Of a stretch of DNA of 6,429 bases, positions 1-6,318 are shown in pieces. A program made the translations under genes and the position numbers. Location of the stretch: contig JAISXE010000351.1 in NCBI GenBank assembly GCA_031270615.1, positions 1 through 6,429 of the forward strand, in the 5' to 3' direction. The notes under the pieces are model-generated. The model was not told where the DNA came from. It worked only from the letters and a program-made list of their open reading frames with translations, and did no database searches. Numbering within the stretch: position 1 is the first letter of the stretch; each line of letters opens with the position of its first letter. The DNA is from Spirochaetia bacterium. GTDB lineage: Bacteria; Spirochaetota; Spirochaetia; DTKZ01.

Positions 1-292
1 GCCTCTCGCCCTGTTGCCGGGTGGGCAAAGACACGCCCTGATGGGCGTGCGTTTATTTCGGCGTGTGTTGTCCGTGGTAAATTTTTGCCTTTGTGTGCTA
101 TGCGTTATTTAAGGATAAGCCCTTAACCAGTAAGAAGTAACAGATAAGAATGTCGCCTTCTTCCAGGTACGGCCCTTCACTCTCGCTTCGTTTTCCGGCG
201 CTCGGCGGGGCTGTCCGTCTTCCGCAGTGTGGCCGGTGGTTTTCTGCTTCGGCTGGATAGGCGCGTTTTTTTAAAAAAACCGCTTTACCCCC
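1..292. other. Gene-free leader region
   Basis: I see no convincing gene on either strand. The longest forward frame with an ATG (150-260, 36 codons) has no good ribosome binding site and no recognisable sequence. The region holds a small GC-rich hairpin near its left end (32-49), a perfect 6-bp inverted repeat (109-114 / 121-126), and a 14-bp T7A7 palindrome (266-279) just upstream of the promoter. It probably separates an upstream transcription unit, outside the window, from the iron operon. Confidence 0.6.
32..59 (+). terminator. Possible weak terminator of an upstream gene
   Basis: CACGCCC (32-38) and GGGCGTG (43-49) form a perfect 7-bp GC-rich stem with a 4-base TGAT loop. The tail (50-59) is T-rich but broken by C, G and A. 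It is a plausible but poor intrinsic terminator for a gene ending before the window. No upstream stop codon can be tied to it. Confidence 0.3.
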
Positions 293-321
293 TTGACAAA
301 CAAATTAGGAATAGCTAATTT
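266..321 (+). promoter_or_regulatory. Promoter of the iron-uptake operon
   Basis: A perfect -35 hexamer TTGACA lies at 293-298. With a 17-bp spacer the -10 is TAATTT (316-321), a weak match; GCTAAT (314-319) at 15 bp is the alternative. The T7A7 tract at 266-279 sits where an UP element or bent DNA would help RNA polymerase. Transcription would start near 328, giving a leader of about 30 bases before the TTG start of the FTR1 gene. A strong -35 with a weak -10 under a palindrome suggests a repressible promoter. Confidence 0.6.
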
Positions 322-337
322 TTATAGCAAAATTTAG
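302..337 (+). promoter_or_regulatory. Candidate metal-repressor operator with three half-sites
   Basis: AAATTAG (302-308) and CTAATTT (315-321) are perfect inverted repeats with a 6-base spacer, lying in the -35/-10 interval and over the -10. A third half-site, AAATTTAG (330-337), pairs with the middle one through a single T-T mismatch. The core TTAG-N6-CTAA has the same geometry as the first part of the DtxR/IdeR consensus (TTAGGTTAGCCTAA), the iron- or manganese-dependent repressor family. Assignment to DtxR rather than Fur is inference; the site does not look like a GATAAT-type Fur box. Confidence 0.45.
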
Positions 338-359
338 GAGAAATTGCGGAGGCGTAAAG

Positions 360-1565
360 TTGTATAAAAAACTATCAATATTCCTGATTGCTCTGTATCT
401 TTTCACTTCCTTTGCGGAACCGGCATTCGCGGCATACAAATCATGGAACGAAATGGTCGACGCCATGGAGGCGGTTCTTAACGAATCCTACGACATATTC
501 CTTTCAGGCAAGCTGGAGGCGGCGCGGGACCAGGTTGATGTGGCCTACTACGGTTTCTACGAAAAAGAGGGCTTTGAAAAGATCGTGATGAGCCGGATTT
601 CCGGCAAACGCGCCACAAAAGTGGAATACCAGTTCAGCACGGTAAAAAAGGCGATACTCACCAAAGCGCCGAAAGAGGAAGTGCGGGCGGGGCTTGACCT
701 TCTTATCCAGCTGCTGCGGGAAGACGCGAACATCCTTGACGGGAAAAAAGAAAACCGCTGGAGCGTGTTTTTTGAGGCCCTCCTCATCATAACGCGGGAA
801 GGCTTCGAGGCGATTATCATCGTCGGCGCGATTGTCGCCTACCTCATCAAAAGCGGCAACAAGGACAAAACCCGCGCCGTGTACGTCGGCTCCCTTATCG
901 CGCTGGCGGCCAGCGTCCTTATGGCCTTTGTCCTGGGCGTCCTGCTCCGCGATTCGGGCCAGAACCAGGAGCTTATCGAGGGCTTTACCATGCTTCTGGC
1001 GGTGGCCGTTCTTTTTTATGTCAGCAACTGGATGGTTTCCAAGGCGGAGTCCCAAGTCTGGGCCAACTATATCAAGGACAAGGTGCAGAGTTCGATTACC
1101 AAAGGCAGCGTCTTCTCCCTGTCCTTTGCCGCTTTTCTCGCGGTTTTCCGCGAGGGCGCCGAGACCATCCTCTTTTACCAGGCGGTCCTGGCGAAAACCC
1201 AAACCTATTTCAGCATGGTGTGGGTGGGGCTCGGCGTGGGCTGCGTGCTTCTTGTGGCGGTGTACCTTGTCATCCGCCTTTTAAGCATCAAGCTGCCCCT
1301 GAAGCCCTTCTTCCTGGGAACGAGCATCCTGCTTTTCATCATGTCGATTTCCTTTGTCGGGGCGGGCGTCAAGGAGCTGCAGGAGGGCAACCTGGTAAGC
1401 GTGACGCCCCTTGACGGAATCGCCTCAGTGGAGCTTCTGGGGATCTATCCGACCCTTGAGACGCTGGTTCCCCAGATCGTGCTTCTGGCGATTACCCTCG
1501 TCATGATGTTCATTCAAATCCGCCGCTGGGGCAAGGCCCGGCGGGAAACGGCCGCCGCGGGATAG
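360..1565 (+). CDS. ftr1: FTR1-family iron permease with N-terminal periplasmic domain
   Basis: Inner-membrane high-affinity iron permease, 401 residues. The start is TTG at 360, chosen because GGAGG (348-352) lies 7 bases upstream and a signal peptide begins at once (cleavage likely after A-F-A, residues 22-24). Residues 25 to about 130 are a helical, charged periplasmic domain containing a YYGFYEKEGFE motif, as in Cj1658/FetM-like proteins. About seven membrane segments follow from residue 136. Both iron-transport motifs of the family are present: REGFE (146-150) and REGAE (264-268). A late GAGVKELQEG segment (334-343) is also typical of FTR1/EfeU. It is first in the operon and directly under the operator candidate, so iron-repressed expression is expected. 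The family is certain; iron as substrate is family knowledge. The symbol is a family label (fetM in E. coli). Confidence 0.95.
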   Translation: MYKKLSIFLIALYLFTSFAEPAFAAYKSWNEMVDAMEAVLNESYDIFLSGKLEAARDQVDVAYYGFYEKEGFEKIVMSRISGKRATKVEYQFSTVKKAILTKAPKEEVRAGLDLLIQLLREDANILDGKKENRWSVFFEALLIITREGFEAIIIVGAIVAYLIKSGNKDKTRAVYVGSLIALAASVLMAFVLGVLLRDSGQNQELIEGFTMLLAVAVLFYVSNWMVSKAESQVWANYIKDKVQSSITKGSVFSLSFAAFLAVFREGAETILFYQAVLAKTQTYFSMVWVGLGVGCVLLVAVYLVIRLLSIKLPLKPFFLGTSILLFIMSISFVGAGVKELQEGNLVSVTPLDGIASVELLGIYPTLETLVPQIVLLAITLVMMFIQIRRWGKARRETAAAG

Positions 1566-1596
1566 GCGGGCGGGCCTGCATGGCTGTGGCATTTAA

Positions 1597-1633
1597 CTCA
1601 AGGGCCCTGGCGCCGCTTGAGAATCTTTTTTTT
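1597..1633 (+). terminator. Terminator-like hairpin between FTR1 and P19 genes
   Basis: CTCAAG (1597-1602) pairs with CTTGAG (1616-1621). The stem extends by GGC/GCC (1603-1605 / 1612-1614) past one bulged G (1615). Four bases later comes an unbroken run of eight T (1626-1633). This has the form of an intrinsic terminator, although the 4-base gap before the T-run and the bulge weaken it. It lies in the 82-bp gap after FTR1, and the T-run directly abuts the AGGAGG of the P19 gene. Partial termination or processing here would set the ratio of FTR1 to P19. No separate promoter for P19 was recognised. Confidence 0.5.
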
Positions 1634-1647
1634 AGGAGGAAAGCACA

Positions 1648-2253
1648 ATGAACATGAAACATGTACTTGCGCTTCTTTTACTGGTAGTCTGCGCCGCGGT
1701 GGGATTCGCTGGCGGAGAGCAGGAGGGCGGCACAAAGCCCGCCAGTACGGTAACGCCCGGCGAGGTGGCCGGGTTCGAGGAATTTCCCATTGGCGATGAC
1801 ATCGAGTTCAAATCGCCGGCGGGGGTTCCCTACATCAACGTGGCGGGCGTGTATTTCCAGCCTGTGGACATGCTGCCCGCGGGAAAGAGCCTTGCCAAGG
1901 CCGACTCGGACATGCACCTGGAGGCGGACATTTCCGCCCTTGAGGGCAACGAGCTTGGCTACGGCGCGGGCGATTTTGTCCCCAACCTTACCGTCCGCTA
2001 CGAGGCGATAAAGGAGGGCGGCAAGAAGATCGAAGGGAACTTTATGCCGATGAACGCGAGCGACGGCCCGCACTACGGGGCAAACGTCAAGCTCGACGGG
2101 GCCGGAACCTACACCATACGCTTCATCATCCAGAATCCCGAATCGCAGGGTTATCTTCTGCATGTCGATAAGGAGACCGGCGTTCCCGGCAAGTTCTGGA
2201 CCCAGCCCTTGATAGCGGAATGGCAGTTTAATTTCATTCCGCGCGCCTGGTAG
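1648..2253 (+). CDS. p19: P19/Tpd-family periplasmic iron-binding protein
   Basis: Periplasmic metal-binding partner of FTR1, 201 residues. ATG at 1648 follows AGGAGG (1634-1639) by 8 bases. Residues 1-21 form a Sec signal peptide ending G-F-A; Cys15 is not in a good lipobox. The mature protein carries the family blocks VYFQPVDMLP (68-77), DMHLEADI (88-95), FMPMNASDGPHYG (132-144) and HVDKETGV (172-179). By comparison from memory with C. jejuni P19, the expected metal ligands are His90, Glu92, Met135, Asp139, His142 and His172, all present. P19 proteins are dimers that bind copper and iron and are needed for growth in low iron. Oddity: where enterobacterial members have His-x-His, this one has Leu170-Leu-His172. 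The gene is flanked by two strong RNA-structure candidates. The symbol is a family label (fetP in E. coli, tpd in spirochaetes). Confidence 0.95.
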   Translation: MNMKHVLALLLLVVCAAVGFAGGEQEGGTKPASTVTPGEVAGFEEFPIGDDIEFKSPAGVPYINVAGVYFQPVDMLPAGKSLAKADSDMHLEADISALEGNELGYGAGDFVPNLTVRYEAIKEGGKKIEGNFMPMNASDGPHYGANVKLDGAGTYTIRFIIQNPESQGYLLHVDKETGVPGKFWTQPLIAEWQFNFIPRAW

Positions 2254-2270
2254 ACAGGAGGCAATTCCGT

Positions 2271-2332
2271 CATGGACCGCGCCGCCAAGCCTGAAAGCAA
2301 GCCGTGTGCCGCACACGGCGGCGCGGTCCATG
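2271..2332 (+). repeat. Perfect 16-bp inverted repeat after the P19 gene
   Basis: The arms at 2271-2286 and 2317-2332 are exact reverse complements, with CATGGACCGCGCCGCC on the left. They enclose 30 bases. Inside, GCCGTGTG (2301-2308) and CACACGGC (2312-2319) form a second perfect 8-bp stem that shares three bases with the right arm, so the two folds compete. No T-run follows, so this is not a classical terminator. The stem could protect the 3' end of a processed P19 transcript, or limit translation of the downstream membrane genes. It could also be a copy of a dispersed element. Confidence 0.75.
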
Positions 2333-2358
2333 GTTTGCGGGATCTTCGGGTATGTTAA
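2272..2358 (+). CDS. 28-codon mini-ORF coupled to the DUF2318 gene
   Basis: AGGAGG (2256-2261), two bases after the P19 stop, points to an ATG at 2272 with a 10-base spacer. The frame runs 28 codons and stops with TAA at 2356-2358, overlapping the ATG of the next gene (2352). The downstream gene has only a weak GGGA (2339-2342) of its own, so this arrangement suits translational coupling. The peptide is basic, contains two Cys and three His, and resembles nothing I know. Its start codon and first codons lie in the left arm of the 16-bp inverted repeat. It may be a leader peptide, or simply an artefact of the ribosome binding site and stem. Whether it is translated is unknown. Confidence 0.35.
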   Translation: MDRAAKPESKPCAAHGGAVHGLRDLRVC

Positions 2359-3617
2359 AATATCTTATACTGGTCATACAAAATCTTACGGTTCCCGCGA
2401 TTCTCGCCGCGCTGGTTTTCAGCGCCGCTTCGCGGGAAAACCAGGGGCGCAGGAAAAAGACGGCGGCGGTTTCGATGGCCGCGGGCGCGGCCTGCGCCCT
2501 TGTCCTGGCCGTCCTGCGGCGCGTTACCGTGTACGTCAACAGGGAGTACGTCAACATCGCCGTCCTGTTTGTCGCCTTTGCCGCGGGAAGCGTGTTCATT
2601 TTTTCCATCCTGCGGAATTTGAAAAAAACGGGGGCCGGGGACTCTTCCGCGGCCGCGGAAAAAATATTCCTGGCGAGCCTCGCCCTGCTGCCCGCGGCCC
2701 TGCTTTTTTACGCCCTGCCAACGGTGTTCCTCTATCCCACGGGATTCGTGCTGCCCGGGGAGAGCGTTTTCAGCACGGATTTCCTTTTCAAGTTTACCGG
2801 CTATATCTGCGGGATACTGGCCGTCGCGCTCAGTGGCGTGGCCCTTTTTTATACCGCCTCGCGGCTTTCCGCGAAACTGACCGGCATCTTCCTCTGCGCG
2901 GGGCTTGCCCTTACCATGCTGAACCAGCTTGCCACGATAATCCAGTTTCTTCTCGCGCGGCGCCTGATTCCCATGCCCCGCTGGCTCTTCGGCCTCATTA
3001 TCCTTATCATCAATTACAACGATTTTTTTCTCTACGGCCTTCTGGCGATAAGCTGCGTCCTGCCCCTTGTTCTGTACATAAAATCCCGCCGCCCCGGCGA
3101 GTCGGGGGCAAACCCCGCGCAGCGCAGGAAAATCAGGGCGGCGTTGCGCAGCCGCAAACGCTGGAGCGCCGCGGTCATCGCGGGTTTTCTGTTCGCGGTG
3201 CTTTCCCTTACCGCGCTGAAAGCCTATGATGAGCAGGAGGTGGTGCTGTCTCCGGCGGAACCCATGACCATCAAAGACGGCGAAGTGCTTGTGGCCCTCG
3301 ATACAATCATGGACGGCCGCCTGCACCGCTACGAGTACACGGCCGCGGACGGGGCGCAGATGCGCTTCATCATTATACGCAAGAACGAATCGGCCTTCGG
3401 CGTGGGGCTTGACGCCTGCGACATCTGCGGCCCCACGGGGTACTACGAGCGGGACAGCGAGGTCATCTGCAAACTCTGCGACGTGGTGATGAACAAGCAG
3501 ACCATCGGCTTTAAGGGCGGGTGCAACCCCGTGCCTTTGGCCTATACCCTGCGGGGAGGCAACATGGTTATCAAAACCGAAGACCTGGAAAAGGAGAGCG
3601 GCCGCTTCGCGGCCTAA
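2352..3617 (+). CDS. DUF2318 membrane protein with periplasmic CxxC/CxxC domain
   Basis: Homologue of the third gene of FTR1–P19 operons (Cj1660 type), 421 residues. I start it at ATG 2352, not at an in-frame GTG at 2304, because the upstream extension is Arg-rich and lies inside a hairpin, while residue 1 onward (MLKYLILVIQ) is hydrophobic. About eight membrane segments can be drawn: 5-26, 38-56, 67-87, 105-128, 146-168, 177-201, 212-243 and 272-291. The very basic loop 245-271 should be cytoplasmic, which puts the C-terminal domain (292-421) in the periplasm. That domain has CDIC (356-359), CKLC (373-376) and GGCNP (389-393), the DUF2318 signature sometimes annotated as Fe-S-containing. Role unproven; electron or thiol transfer to P19-bound iron is inference. 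Confidence 0.9.
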   Translation: MLKYLILVIQNLTVPAILAALVFSAASRENQGRRKKTAAVSMAAGAACALVLAVLRRVTVYVNREYVNIAVLFVAFAAGSVFIFSILRNLKKTGAGDSSAAAEKIFLASLALLPAALLFYALPTVFLYPTGFVLPGESVFSTDFLFKFTGYICGILAVALSGVALFYTASRLSAKLTGIFLCAGLALTMLNQLATIIQFLLARRLIPMPRWLFGLIILIINYNDFFLYGLLAISCVLPLVLYIKSRRPGESGANPAQRRKIRAALRSRKRWSAAVIAGFLFAVLSLTALKAYDEQEVVLSPAEPMTIKDGEVLVALDTIMDGRLHRYEYTAADGAQMRFIIIRKNESAFGVGLDACDICGPTGYYERDSEVICKLCDVVMNKQTIGFKGGCNPVPLAYTLRGGNMVIKTEDLEKESGRFAA

Positions 3618-3626
3618 GGAGGTTCT

Positions 3627-4910
3627 ATGTTCTGGAGGATGGTAAAGGGGGCGTTTTTCCGGCAGAAGGGGAAAATGCTGATGATCGCCTTCACGATTGC
3701 CCTGGGTTCTTCCCTTGCCACGGCCATGCTCAACGTGATGTTTGACGTTGGCGACAAGGTAAACAAAGAGCTGAAAACCTACGGGGCCAACATCAATGTC
3801 CTCCCGCAGGGCGCGTCGCTTCTTGATTCGCTGTACGGCGTGGCCGAGGGGGAGGGGGTTTCGGACAAGTACCTTCTGGAAGAAGACCTGGGCAAAATCA
3901 AAACGATCTTTTGGGCCTTCAACATTGTTGATTTTACGCCCTACCTGAACCTGACTGCCCGGCTGGGCCCCGCCGGCACGGACGTGAAGGTTTCCGGCGT
4001 GTGGTTTTCCCAGCATCTTGAGCTGCCCACGGGCGAGGCCCTCGATACGGGAATGAGCAGGATGAAAAGCTGGTGGGAGCTTTCCGGCGCCTGGCCGTCC
4101 GGCAGCGCGGGGAATTCCGCCATGGTAGGAAGCTCGGTGGCGCGGAAAGCCGCGCTTTCGCCCGGGGACGCCATGCGCCTTGAGGCCGGCGGCAAAACAA
4201 TGGATTTTACGGTCGCGAGCGTTTTTAACGCGGGCGGCGCGGAAGACGAGCATATATACGTCCCGCTGGCCGCGGCGCAGGCCCTTGCCGGAAAAGAGGG
4301 GCTTGTCAGCCGGGTCGAGGTAAGCGCGCTGACGACGCCGGACAACGAGCTTTCCCGCCGCGCGGCCCAGGACCCGAAAAGCCTCTCGGTCGCGGAATGG
4401 GAAACCTGGTACTGCACGGCCTATGTGAGCGCCATTTGCTATCAGATTGACGAGGTGATGAGCGGTTCGGTGTCAAAGGCCATACGGCAGGTAGCCGCCT
4501 CGGAGGGCGCCATTCTGGAAAAAACCCAACTGCTTATGCTGCTCATCACCGTGTTGAGCCTGGCGGGTTCGGCGCTGGGAATTTCCAACCTGGTCACCGC
4601 GGGCGTCATGGAGCGCGCGGCGGAAATCGGCCTGCTGAAAGCCCTGGGCGCGCACAGCCTGCCGGTGTCCTGCCTGGTGCTGACAGAGATCCTGATTACG
4701 GGTATCATAGGCGGATGTTTGGGGTATTTCGCGGGACTGGGTTTCGCGCAGATCATCGGGCACACGGTTTTCGGTTCCGCCATTACCATAAAGCCCCTGG
4801 TTATTCCCCTGGTGGCGGCGCTGGTGCTGCTGGTAACTCTCGCGGGAAGCATACCGTCCATACGGTTCCTTCTGTCCCTGCGGCCGGCTGAGGTTCTTCA
4901 CGGGAGGTAA
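3627..4910 (+). CDS. FtsX/MacB-type ABC transporter permease, first of pair
   Basis: Inner-membrane subunit of an ABC module, 427 residues. AAGGAGG (3616-3622) overlaps the previous stop; ATG 3627 is only 4 bases beyond it, so ATG 3639 (Met5) is a possible alternative. The layout is the MacB/FtsX fold: membrane segment 17-38, a large periplasmic domain (about 39-300), then three segments near 301-326, 347-377 and 388-412. The conserved cytoplasmic loop EIGLLKALGA (333-342) contacts the ATPase in this superfamily, and the C-terminus ends RPAEVLHGR. The periplasmic domain has Cys263 and Cys271 near the last stretch before the membrane. It corresponds to Cj1661 in position and fold. In this superfamily ATP hydrolysis moves the periplasmic domain and need not carry a substrate through the membrane. 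The substrate is unknown. Confidence 0.92.
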   Translation: MFWRMVKGAFFRQKGKMLMIAFTIALGSSLATAMLNVMFDVGDKVNKELKTYGANINVLPQGASLLDSLYGVAEGEGVSDKYLLEEDLGKIKTIFWAFNIVDFTPYLNLTARLGPAGTDVKVSGVWFSQHLELPTGEALDTGMSRMKSWWELSGAWPSGSAGNSAMVGSSVARKAALSPGDAMRLEAGGKTMDFTVASVFNAGGAEDEHIYVPLAAAQALAGKEGLVSRVEVSALTTPDNELSRRAAQDPKSLSVAEWETWYCTAYVSAICYQIDEVMSGSVSKAIRQVAASEGAILEKTQLLMLLITVLSLAGSALGISNLVTAGVMERAAEIGLLKALGAHSLPVSCLVLTEILITGIIGGCLGYFAGLGFAQIIGHTVFGSAITIKPLVIPLVAALVLLVTLAGSIPSIRFLLSLRPAEVLHGR

Positions 4911-4913
4911 GGG

Positions 4914-6050
4914 GTGCGCAGACAGAGGTTTTTCCTTCGTATGGTGACGAGATCGATTATCCGCCGCAGGTCGCGCATGCTTGTCGCGCTTCTGGCGGTG
5001 GCAATCGGCTCGACGGTTCTTTCGGGGCTTATCACGATTTACTACGACATCCCCCGGCAGATGGGGCAGGAGTTCCGCTCCTACGGGGCGAACCTGGTCA
5101 TCGTGCCTGCGGGGAACGAAGCCACGTTCAGCATGCAGACGGTGAAAGACGCGGCGGCCCTGCTTCCCCCGGACAAGCTTATCGGCGTCGCGCCCTACCG
5201 CTACCGCATAATCCAAATCAACTCCCAGCCTTTCATGGCCGCAGGCACGGATTTAAGCGAGGCCCGCAAAACAAGCCCCTACTGGTTCGTGTCGGGCAGT
5301 TGGCCGCAGGCGCGGGGCGAGGCCCTCGTGGGGCAGGAGGTGGCAAACGTGATCAACCTGCTTCCGGGAAGCTCCTTCACGATGAGGGGCACGGATTTCC
5401 GGGGCGGCGATTTTGAAAAGGAGTTTACCGTGTCCGGCATTGTGCAGAGCGGCGGCGCGGAAGAGGCTTTTGTTTTTATGGCGCTTTCCGATTTTGAGGA
5501 GATGACGGCGGAGGGCGGAAAGGTCGAGGCCGCCGAATGCAGCGTTTCGGCTTCCGGCGCGGAGCTTGAGGCCATCGCGCGGGAGATCGCGGAAAAAATT
5601 CCGGGGGTAAGCCCCCGGCTGGTGAAGCGCGTTACCGAATCCGAGGGGACGGTTTTGACCAAGCTGCAGGCTTTGGTGTATCTGGTAACGGTTATCGTGC
5701 TGCTGCTTACGATGATATGCGTCGCCACGACCATGATGGCGGTGGTTGCCGAGCGCCGCAGGGAGATCGGCCTGCGCAAGGCCCTGGGCGCGACGGACAG
5801 GAGCATTATCGCGGAATTCCTGGGCGAGGGGCTTTTCCTGGGCGCCCTGGGGGGGCTGCTTGGCTCTGTTTTCGGCTTTGTTTTTGCGGGGCGGGTAAGC
5901 GCGAGCGTTTTCGGCAGGGCGATAGCGTTCCAGCCGCTGATTGTCCCGTTTACGCTTGCGGCGGCGGTGCTGGTGACGGGCCTGGCCTGCCTGATACCTG
6001 TACGGAGCGCCACGGACGTGGACCCGGCCATTGTCCTGCGCGGCGAGTAA
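4914..6050 (+). CDS. FtsX/MacB-type ABC transporter permease, second of pair
   Basis: Partner permease, 378 residues, probably forming a heterodimer with the preceding one. The start is GTG at 4914, 3 bases after the previous stop, with GGGAGG (4902-4907) 6 bases upstream. The ribosome binding site lies inside the end of the previous gene, so the two are likely translationally coupled. It has the same fold: a basic N-terminus, membrane segment 22-44, a periplasmic domain about 45-250, then segments near 251-279, 300-328 and 340-363. The conserved coupling loop is EIGLRKALGA (284-293). It is shorter than its partner by about 50 residues, nearly all in the periplasmic domain, and lacks that domain's cysteine pair. 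It corresponds to Cj1662. An ATPase gene would be expected next, but none follows within the window. Confidence 0.92.
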   Translation: MRRQRFFLRMVTRSIIRRRSRMLVALLAVAIGSTVLSGLITIYYDIPRQMGQEFRSYGANLVIVPAGNEATFSMQTVKDAAALLPPDKLIGVAPYRYRIIQINSQPFMAAGTDLSEARKTSPYWFVSGSWPQARGEALVGQEVANVINLLPGSSFTMRGTDFRGGDFEKEFTVSGIVQSGGAEEAFVFMALSDFEEMTAEGGKVEAAECSVSASGAELEAIAREIAEKIPGVSPRLVKRVTESEGTVLTKLQALVYLVTVIVLLLTMICVATTMMAVVAERRREIGLRKALGATDRSIIAEFLGEGLFLGALGGLLGSVFGFVFAGRVSASVFGRAIAFQPLIVPFTLAAAVLVTGLACLIPVRSATDVDPAIVLRGE

Positions 6051-6052
6051 AT

Positions 6053-6059
6053 AAGGAGG
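6053..6059 (+). promoter_or_regulatory. Orphan consensus ribosome binding site
   Basis: AAGGAGG lies two bases after the second permease stop, spaced exactly like the functional sites earlier in the operon. No ATG, GTG or TTG occurs downstream until ATG 6122. At a normal distance (6071) there is only ACG, opening nine codons (lysine-rich) before TAA at 6098-6100. This looks like the ribosome binding site of a lost or displaced next gene, most likely the ATPase. It could also be chance in purine-rich sequence. Confidence 0.5.
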
Positions 6060-6164
6060 CCACGGACGGCACGGGCACAAGAAAGAAAAAACAACAATAA
6101 AGGAGCGGTAAGCCCCTGGCAATGGCCAGCGCTTGCGTGGGCGATCAACGAGCGCAGCGAGTGG

Positions 6165-6260
6165 CCAGCCCGGGATGCATGGGCGAGCAGCAACCCGAAG
6201 GGTTGCGACCAGCCCGGGATGCATGGGCGAGCAGCAACCCGAAGGGTTGCGACCAGCCCG
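6165..6260. repeat. 44-bp tandem repeat, two exact copies plus a stub
   Basis: Copies at 6165-6208 and 6209-6252 are identical, followed by the first 8 bases of a third (6253-6260). Each copy contains the palindrome CCCGGG, the 13-mer GCATGGGCGAGCA and a hairpin GCAACCC-GAA-GGGTTGC (6190-6206 and 6234-6250). The period is not a multiple of three, so the copies read in different frames, which argues against coding. Identity of the copies points to recent duplication. Confidence 0.9.
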
Positions 6261-6280
6261 TGGGGCGCAAGGGGCTGGTC

Positions 6281-6303
6281 ACGATTTTGCAAGGCAAAAT
6301 CGT
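6281..6303. repeat. 10-bp perfect hairpin with AAG triloop
   Basis: ACGATTTTGC (6281-6290) and GCAAAATCGT (6294-6303) are exact reverse complements around AAG. It sits directly between the 9-bp stem (6251-6280) and the inverted 13-mer (6304-6316), as one arm of the larger fold. No T-run follows, so it is not a terminator. Confidence 0.8.
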
Positions 6304-6318
6304 TGCTCGCCCATGCAG

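Noticed and set aside
150..260. A 36-codon frame in the leader
   Set aside because: No good ribosome binding site, no recognisable sequence, and it ends before the operon promoter. Kept only as a remark.
504..1202. A 232-codon minus-strand frame over the FTR1 gene
   Set aside because: The + strand frame has both REGxE motifs and membrane segments; the minus product has no recognisable domain and biased composition.
1648..1710. P19 protein as a lipoprotein (Cys15)
   Set aside because: The residues before Cys15 are Leu-Val-Val, a poor lipobox, and the hydrophobic core continues past it to a standard G-F-A cleavage site. Spirochaete lipoboxes are loose, so this is not fully excluded.
2304..2351. 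In-frame GTG start extending the DUF2318 protein by 16 residues
   Set aside because: The codon lies in a hairpin without a ribosome binding site and adds an Arg-rich stretch. ATG 2352 gives a natural hydrophobic N-terminus.
2355..4253. A 632-codon open frame on the minus strand
   Set aside because: It lies opposite two clear genes (DUF2318 protein and permease). Its translation is a low-complexity Arg/Gly/His-rich shadow typical of the antisense strand of GC-rich genes.
6165..6260. CRISPR-like array
   Set aside because: The 44-bp units are directly adjacent with no spacers, and each contains its own hairpin. No cas genes are present.
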